Shown: positions 7,467 to 11,685 of the stretch, one piece after another
Layout of the letters: every line of letters starts with the position of its first letter
How positions within the stretch are numbered: the first letter of the stretch is position 1
Source of the DNA: Porphyrobacter sp.
GTDB lineage: Bacteria; Pseudomonadota; Alphaproteobacteria; Sphingomonadales; Sphingomonadaceae
Direction of reading: 5' to 3'
Assembly (NCBI GenBank): GCA_021732945.1
Contig: JAKFWB010000156.1
Span: 1 to 11,685, forward strand
Length of the DNA: 11,685 nucleotides
Made by a program: the position numbers and the translations under genes
The notes under the pieces: generated by a model
The model's database searches: none
What the model saw: only the letters and a program-made list of their open reading frames with translations
What the model was told of the DNA's origin: nothing

Positions 7467-8326
7467 TGCTGGGCGCAATCGAGGCGGGCGGCACCAAGTT
7501 CGTGCTGGCGGTTGGAACCTCGTCGCAGAACATCACCGCACGCCGCTCAATCCCCACCCGCGATCCGGCGATCACCCTTGCCGAAGCGGCGGACTGGTTT
7601 GCACAGGCAGGCGCGATCAGTGCCTTGGGCATCGGCAGTTTCGGCCCGGTTGATCTCGACCCGGCCTCGCTCACCTGGGGGCGGATCACCAATACCCCCA
7701 AGCCCGGCTGGGCCGATTGCGACATTGCCGGGTTCTTCATGGATCGCCTCGGCGTGCCGGTGGGATTCTATACTGATGTGAACGCGGCAGCGCTGGCCGA
7801 ATATGCAGCGGCAGGCGGGGTAGGGGGAAGCCTCGCCTATCTCACCATCGGCACCGGCATCGGCGGCGGATTGGTGCTGGATGGCAAGCCGGTGCACGGC
7901 ATCGCGCACCCGGAAGTCGGCCATATCTACCCCCGCCGCACAGCAGATGACTGCGAATTTCCCGGCATCTGCCCGCATCATGGCGATTGCCTTGAAGGCC
8001 TCGCCAGCGGCCCGGCGATCTTCACCCGCTGGGGCAAGCCGCTGTCGCAATTGCCCGAAGGTCACCCGGCCCACGCGATCATTGCTGACTATATCGCGCA
8101 GGCCTGTCACATGCTGTTCGCCAGCGTGGCCGTGGGCGAGATTGTGATCGGCGGCGGGGTGGCGAACACACCCGATCTGGTCGAACGGGTGGCAGAGCGG
8201 GCGCGGGCGCTGGATGCAGGCTATCTGCCCGGCGGGACGCGCCATGCCATCATCCGCCCTCGGCTGGGCGGCGATGCCGGGATCATCGGCGCGCTGATGC
8301 TGGCTGAGGCGACTGGCAAGGGTTGA
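7466..8326 (+). CDS. scrK: ROK-family fructokinase
   Basis: This 286-residue cytoplasmic kinase phosphorylates fructose to fructose 6-phosphate with ATP. It closely resembles Zymomonas fructokinase. Landmarks are an N-terminal phosphate-binding strand EAGGTKF (6-12), SFGPVDLD, WGRITNTPKPGW (71-82), the catalytic Asp104 in TDVNAAALAE, TIGTGIGGG (127-135), and HPEVGHIYP. The zinc site lies in FPGICPHHGDCLEG, with likely ligands His153, Cys169, His172 and Cys175. The ATG overlaps the GH68 stop (TGATG), indicating tight translational coupling and a shared substrate flow: GH68 releases fructose, this enzyme traps it. The reading frame is open from 7343, but that extension lies inside the GH68 gene. 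Function is well supported by family-specific motifs. The symbol follows common usage for fructokinases in sucrose operons. Confidence 0.93.
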   Translation: MLGAIEAGGTKFVLAVGTSSQNITARRSIPTRDPAITLAEAADWFAQAGAISALGIGSFGPVDLDPASLTWGRITNTPKPGWADCDIAGFFMDRLGVPVGFYTDVNAAALAEYAAAGGVGGSLAYLTIGTGIGGGLVLDGKPVHGIAHPEVGHIYPRRTADDCEFPGICPHHGDCLEGLASGPAIFTRWGKPLSQLPEGHPAHAIIADYIAQACHMLFASVAVGEIVIGGGVANTPDLVERVAERARALDAGYLPGGTRHAIIRPRLGGDAGIIGALMLAEATGKG

Positions 8327-8333
8327 GCCGCGA

Positions 8334-8369
8334 CCCCATTCCCGCGATAAGGCGACGGGATGAATGGGG
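8334..8369 (+). promoter_or_regulatory. Hairpin that can mask the esterase ribosome-binding site
   Basis: CCCCATTC (8334-8341) and GAATGGGG (8362-8369) are perfect 8-bp inverted arms in the short gap between the kinase and hydrolase genes. The right arm covers most of the hydrolase Shine-Dalgarno (GGGGGAG, 8366-8372). Folding would therefore hide it. It could also act as a processing or weak termination hairpin, but no T tract follows. Confidence 0.45.
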
Positions 8370-8377
8370 GAGCGCCG

Positions 8378-9289
8378 ATGTTCCGACTGCTGGCCGCGCT
8401 CGCGGCGCTGCTGAGCCTTGCTGCACCGCTTGCCGCGAAGGACGTGGGGCGTCTGATCGAATACGAACGCGTCCCTGCGGCAGGCCTGCCCGATCAGCGC
8501 CTGTCGATCTGGCTGCCGCCGGGGTATGACGCAGGCGAGCGGCGCTATCCGGTGCTCTACATGCAAGACGGGCACAATCTGTTCGACGTCAAGCATAGCA
8601 ACTTCAACAAGATCTGGGCCGCGGACAAGGCGATGCTGGCGGCGATGGAGAGCGGCAAGGTTGAACCGCATATCATCATCGGCATCTGGGCACCGGGGCC
8701 GGACCGCTATCGCCAATACCTCCCCCGCAGCGCCTATGACGCAGCGACCGGCAGTCTGCGCGCGCAGATGGACGCAGCGGCGGGGGGCGAGGTGGTGTCG
8801 GGCCGCTATCTCGACTGGATCGCAGGCCCTTTGAAAGCATGGGTCGACGCCAGTTTCCGCACACGCACGGGCCGCGATGACACCGCGATTGTCGGCTCCA
8901 GCATGGGCGGGTTGATGAGCTGCTATGCCTTTCTTGAAGCGCCAAAGGTGTTCGGGCGCGCGGGCTGTGTCTCCTCGCACTGGCCTGCGGTTGATCCGCG
9001 CGCGGTCGAAGGTGAGAGCACGGCGGTGAAGGCACTGTGGGATGCGTGGTTTGCCGCAAGGCTTGGCGCGCGCGATGGCAGGCGGGTGTGGCTCGATCAC
9101 GGCACCGCGACGCTTGATGCCTATTACGCGCCCTATCAGCAGATCGTGGACGCGCGCTTTGCCGCAGCGGGCTGGCAGAAAGGTCGCGATTGGGAGAGCA
9201 AGGTCTACGAGGGCGCCGAGCACGAGGAAAACGCGTGGGCTGCGCGCCTACCCGAGATCTTCGGCTGGTTGTTGGTGAAAGCGCCTTGA
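8378..9289 (+). CDS. Secreted alpha/beta-hydrolase, esterase-D/COG2819-like
   Basis: This 303-residue putative serine esterase begins with a signal peptide (residues 1-20, ending PLAA), so it should act in the periplasm or outside. The fold is that of CE1/enterochelin-esterase-like hydrolases. YPVLYMQDGHNLFD (58-70) forms the oxyanion region, GSSMGG (173-178) carries the nucleophile Ser175, and GAEHEENAW carries the probable catalytic His282. Asp240 or Asp248 in the WLDHGTATLD stretch is a candidate acid. The ATG at 8378 is chosen over an in-frame ATG at 8360, because GGGGGAG lies five bases upstream and it opens directly onto the signal peptide. It is co-directional with the kinase gene 51 bp upstream and may be an operon member. 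A role in deacylating an imported sugar ester is conceivable but unproven; an unrelated esterase is as likely. Confidence 0.88.
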   Translation: MFRLLAALAALLSLAAPLAAKDVGRLIEYERVPAAGLPDQRLSIWLPPGYDAGERRYPVLYMQDGHNLFDVKHSNFNKIWAADKAMLAAMESGKVEPHIIIGIWAPGPDRYRQYLPRSAYDAATGSLRAQMDAAAGGEVVSGRYLDWIAGPLKAWVDASFRTRTGRDDTAIVGSSMGGLMSCYAFLEAPKVFGRAGCVSSHWPAVDPRAVEGESTAVKALWDAWFAARLGARDGRRVWLDHGTATLDAYYAPYQQIVDARFAAAGWQKGRDWESKVYEGAEHEENAWAARLPEIFGWLLVKAP

Positions 9290-9376
9290 TCGCCGCCCGA
9301 TTCGCGCTTTCGTTCAGGTTCGCGGCTCCCAAGCTGATGTTGGAGACACAGGTTACACTGTCCAGGAAAGGAAAAA

Positions 9377-9427
9377 GCCGCTGCCCTTTGGCCCATTGCG
9401 GAGTAATGCAGGGGAAGGGTGCGCGGC
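9377..9427 (+). other. Nested imperfect hairpin, possible terminator or structured RNA
   Basis: GCCGC (9377-9381) pairs with GCGGC (9423-9427), CCCTT (9384-9388) with AAGGG (9415-9419), and CCCATT (9392-9397) with AATG plus GGG (9405-9408, 9411-9413), separated by small internal loops. It begins 88 bp after the hydrolase stop. No T tract follows, so Rho-independent termination is doubtful. Confidence 0.35.
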
Positions 9428-9486
9428 AGGTCATTCGGAGAGGCTGTCAGCTTTCCCGCCTGTAGGAAAGGTCTGCGGTCTTGAAG

Positions 9487-9595
9487 GGTTCGCGCCAAGC
9501 CGCCAAGATAAGCCAAGATGTTGCGCGATAAGGGCCTCGGTTGGCCTGACCTGATCCCGAGAATCTTGGCGGTCCTTGGCGGCTTGGCGCGAACC
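9487..9595. repeat. Large imperfect inverted repeat of GCCAAG units
   Basis: Two 33-bp arms (9487-9519 and 9563-9595) are inverted copies. The outer 21 bp match perfectly, then four bases mismatch, then 8 bp match again, around a 43-base centre. Each arm is itself built of repeated GCCAAG (or CTTGGC) units spaced 8 to 10 bases apart. The RNA from either strand would fold into a long stem, so it may terminate or stabilise transcripts from both sides. It also has the look of a dispersed intergenic palindromic repeat, which needs genome-wide copies to confirm. Confidence 0.85.
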
Positions 9596-9653
9596 AATGG
9601 GCACAGAGCGCCTCAGCCCTCCTTCGGCGCCTGCCATCCTTCGACAGGCTCTT

Positions 9654-9672
9654 CCCTTTCCTGCGGAAGGGG
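9654..9672. other. Small GC-rich hairpin downstream of eda
   Basis: CCCTTTCC (9654-9661) pairs with GGAAGGGG (9665-9672) through 8 bp including one G-U, with a three-base loop. It lies just past the eda stop on the minus strand, so it could be the 3' end signal of edd-eda. No T run follows on that strand. Confidence 0.35.
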
Positions 9673-9683
9673 AGTGACTTGGG

Positions 9684-10292
9684 TCAGCGCAAACTGAAAG
9701 CTTCGCGTGCCAATGCCTCGATCACAGCCTTATCCGGCGCGCCCTTGGGGGACACCCAGCTGCCGCCGACGCACAGCACCGGATCGAAGGCGAGCCATTC
9801 CGGCGCGTTTTCGAGACTGATCCCGCCTGTCGGACAGAACCGGCACTGGCCGAAGGGTGCGGCGAGCGCCTTCAAGGCAGGCAATCCGCCCGCCGTCATC
9901 GCCGGGAAGAACTTGAACCGATCAAGCCCCAGATCGAGCCCGCGCATGATGTCGCCCGCATTGGCAATGCCGGGGAGGAAGGGCACGCCGCTGGCAATCG
10001 CTGCAAGCCCAAGCGTTTCGGTGAGGCCGGGGGAGACGATAAATTCGCTCCCAGCTTCAAGCGCGGCGTCCAGTTCGCGCGGATTGGTGATCGTGCCTGC
10101 GCCGACAATCGCGCCTTCGACCTGCTTCATCGCCCGGATGGCGGGCAGGGCAGCAGGCGTGCGCAGCGTGACTTCGAGCACCCGCAATCCGCCCGCCACC
10201 AACGCTTCGGCCAGAGGCACCGCATGGGCGACATCGTCGATCACGATCACCGGGATCACCGGCGCGGTGCGCATGATGGCGTCGATGGTCAT
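9684..10292 (-). CDS. eda: KDPG aldolase (Entner-Doudoroff)
   Basis: This 202-residue cytoplasmic class I aldolase splits 2-keto-3-deoxy-6-phosphogluconate into pyruvate and glyceraldehyde 3-phosphate. Glu40 in LEVTLRT is the catalytic acid/base and Lys127 in RFKFFPA is the Schiff-base lysine. GAGTI (65-69), FLPGIAN (105-111) and PTGGI (154-158) are the usual active-site and phosphate-binding loops. Length is typical. The ATG at 10292-10290 has GGGAGGA eight bases upstream, embedded in the last codons and stop of edd, with only 2 bp between the genes. The two enzymes therefore act in sequence and are made from one transcript. Some Eda proteins also cleave 4-hydroxy-2-oxoglutarate; that cannot be judged here. 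Identification is secure. Confidence 0.97.
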   Translation of the reverse strand: MTIDAIMRTAPVIPVIVIDDVAHAVPLAEALVAGGLRVLEVTLRTPAALPAIRAMKQVEGAIVGAGTITNPRELDAALEAGSEFIVSPGLTETLGLAAIASGVPFLPGIANAGDIMRGLDLGLDRFKFFPAMTAGGLPALKALAAPFGQCRFCPTGGISLENAPEWLAFDPVLCVGGSWVSPKGAPDKAVIEALAREAFSLR

Positions 10293-10294
10293 TC

Positions 10295-11685
10295 TTACAT
10301 TCCTCCCGAAGCGAGCATCGCGGTGGCACCTTGCTCGGCCCCGTCGGCCAAGTGCCGGAACATCGCGAACAATTCACGCCCAACGCCCATGTCGGCCTGC
10401 GGGTCGAGCGCGGGGTCGCGGGTCGACAGATCGGTGGTGGTGTTGAGTTCGCCGGTCACAGCGCAGAGTTTGACCACATCGCCATCGCGCAGCCGGGCGA
10501 GGGGGCCACCGCCCAATGCTTCGGGGGTGCAGTGGATCGCCGCGGGAACCTTGCCCGAAGCGCCTGACATGCGGCCGTCGGTGACCAGCGCGACCTTGAA
10601 CCCGCGATCCTGCAACACGCCCAGCGGCGGGGTGAGCTTGTGCAGTTCAGGCATCCCGTTGGCGCGTGGGCCCTGAAACCGGACCACGACCACGACGTCG
10701 CGATCAAGTTCGCCCGCCTTGAAGGCAGCGGCAACATCGGCCTGATTGTCGAACACGCGGCACGGAGCCTCCACCGTCCAGCGGCTTTCATCAACTGCCG
10801 AGGTCTTGAAGCAGGCGCGGCCAAGATTGCCGGTGAGCAGGCGCATGCCCCCGTCCGGCTTGAATGGATTGGCGACCGGGCGGAGCATGGTGTCGTCCAT
10901 GCTCGCGCCGACGTCGCGCCACACCAGCGCCTCTCCATCAAGGCCGGGTTCCTTGGCATAGTCGCTGAAATCGCCGCGCCCGACAGTCAGGATGTCGGGG
11001 TGGGCGAGGCCTGCGCCCAGCAATTCGCCGATTACGTAGCCCATGCCGCCCGCGTTGTGGAAATTGTTCACATCGCCCGAGCCATTGGGATAGACCTGCG
11101 CGATCAGAGGCACCGCGTGGGACAATTCGGACAGGTCGTCCCAGTCAAAGATCACCCACGCCGCGCGCGCCATGGCCGGCAGGTGGATCGCGTGGTTGGT
11201 GGAGCCGCCGGTCGCCAGCAGTCCGACGGCGGCGTTGATGATCGCCTTCTCGTCGACGCACAGCCCGAGCGGGCGGTAGTCATCACCCTTGCGCCCCAGT
11301 GCGGCGACGCGGTGCATCGCTTCGCGGTCCAAGGCTTGGCGCAGCTGCGTGCCGGGCTGGATGAAGGCGCTGCCCGGAATGTGCAGCCCCATCATCTCCA
11401 TCATCATCTGGTTGGAGTTGGCGGTGCCGAAGAAGGTGCAGGTGCCGGGCGAATGGTAACTCGCCATCTCATTCGCCAGCAGCTCGGCTCGGGTGGCCTT
11501 GCCCTCGGCGTAAAGCTGGCGGATGCGCTGCTTTTCCTTGTTCGGGATGCCGGTCGGCATCGGCCCGCTGGGCACGAAGATGGTCGGGAGATGGCCGAAC
11601 CTTAGCGCCCCCATCAACAGCCCTGGCACGATCTTGTCGCAAATGCCGAGCATCAGCGCGCCGTCATACATCGCATGGCTGAGCG
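10295..11685 (-). CDS. edd: 6-phosphogluconate dehydratase, C-terminal part (cut by window edge)
   Basis: This IlvD/Edd-family iron-sulfur dehydratase converts 6-phosphogluconate to KDPG, the committed step of the Entner-Doudoroff pathway. About 462 codons are visible of roughly 600 in the family, so about 140 N-terminal residues and the start lie beyond base 11685. The open frame continues to the edge, where the first visible residues LSHA precede [17 protein letters not shown]; the Met there is internal. The Cys of GICDKIVPG and the Cys of [13 protein letters not shown] are expected ligands of the [4Fe-4S] cluster. Other landmarks are [60 protein letters not shown] and a C-terminus near [10 protein letters not shown]. 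These distinguish it from dihydroxy-acid dehydratase IlvD. The TAA at 10297-10295 is 2 bp before eda. Confidence 0.97.
   Translation of the reverse strand, partial: LSHAMYDGALMLGICDKIVPGLLMGALRFGHLPTIFVPSGPMPTGIPNKEKQRIRQLYAEGKATRAELLANEMASYHSPGTCTFFGTANSNQMMMEMMGLHIPGSAFIQPGTQLRQALDREAMHRVAALGRKGDDYRPLGLCVDEKAIINAAVGLLATGGSTNHAIHLPAMARAAWVIFDWDDLSELSHAVPLIAQVYPNGSGDVNNFHNAGGMGYVIGELLGAGLAHPDILTVGRGDFSDYAKEPGLDGEALVWRDVGASMDDTMLRPVANPFKPDGGMRLLTGNLGRACFKTSAVDESRWTVEAPCRVFDNQADVAAAFKAGELDRDVVVVVRFQGPRANGMPELHKLTPPLGVLQDRGFKVALVTDGRMSGASGKVPAAIHCTPEALGGGPLARLRDGDVVKLCAVTGELNTTTDLSTRDPALDPQADMGVGRELFAMFRHLADGAEQGATAMLASGGM

Larger units (their letters stand above)
9290..9683. other. Gene-free region between convergent operons, hairpin-rich
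   Basis: These 394 bases separate the hydrolase gene and eda, which converge. I see no credible gene: candidate frames lack ribosome sites and recognisable protein character. It holds an imperfect nested hairpin (9377-9427), a short stem CTTTCC/GGAAAG (9451-9470), a large inverted repeat (9487-9595), and a small GC-rich stem (9654-9672). Transcription from both sides probably ends here. Confidence 0.75.

Noticed and set aside
7547..9223. 558-codon open frame antisense to the kinase and hydrolase genes
   Set aside because: It spans two well-supported sense genes and their gap, is rich in His, Arg, Ala and Cys, and has no recognisable motif; it is a GC-driven shadow.
9335..9365. Dyad around GACACAGGTTACACTGTC, considered as an operator or mobile-element remnant
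   Set aside because: Only four base pairs match at the ends, there is no transposase fragment beside it and no target duplication was seen. A copy-number search would be needed.
9205..9597. Open frames crossing the gene-free region on both strands
   Set aside because: They overlap the hydrolase end or the inverted repeat, lack ribosome sites and have no coding character.
9635..9655. CATCCTTCGACAGGCTC, similar to intergenic repeats seen in alphaproteobacteria
   Set aside because: Too short here, with no partner arm in the window, to call a repeat.

Overview
The window looks like chromosomal DNA from a high-GC alphaproteobacterium, most likely a sphingomonad (Sphingomonadaceae or Erythrobacteraceae). 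The clues are strong G/C bias at third codon positions, a TonB-dependent receptor paired with a sugar transporter, an Entner-Doudoroff edd-eda pair, and sugar enzymes that resemble the Zymomonas GH68 sucrases and ROK fructokinase. This assignment is inference from composition and remembered family sequences; no search was run.

Layout. At the left edge (1-1181, minus strand) an uncharacterised gene with a GNAT-like core lies 8 bp upstream of a ThiF/E1-like adenylyltransferase cut by the window edge. The centre (1278-8326) is a compact sucrose (or related beta-fructoside) utilisation locus. A LacI-family regulator and an MFS sugar symporter form a minus-strand operon. Divergent from it, on the plus strand, are a TonB-dependent receptor, a GH68 sucrase/levansucrase-family enzyme without a signal peptide, and a ROK fructokinase. 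The 177-bp divergent region holds two identical perfect 16-bp palindromes (TTGCAAACGTTTGCAA), the obvious operators for the LacI regulator. A secreted alpha/beta-hydrolase follows (8378-9289). A 394-bp gene-free region between convergent transcription units (9290-9683) holds several hairpins, including a large imperfect inverted repeat. The right edge (9684-11685, minus strand) is edd-eda, with edd truncated by the window.

Likely workings. The receptor imports the sugar across the outer membrane using TonB energy, the MFS protein carries it across the inner membrane, cytoplasmic GH68 enzyme splits it, and the ROK kinase phosphorylates the released fructose. Hexose phosphates can then be catabolised through Edd and Eda to pyruvate and glyceraldehyde 3-phosphate. 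The LacI protein probably controls both divergent promoters and its own synthesis.

The most interesting points are two substitutions in the GH68 active site, a textbook EF-hand loop inside the TonB-dependent receptor, the paired operators, a hairpin between receptor and GH68 genes, the uncharacterised GNAT-like/ThiF pair, and the inverted repeat at 9487-9595. No CRISPR array, tRNA, rRNA or intact mobile element was seen.
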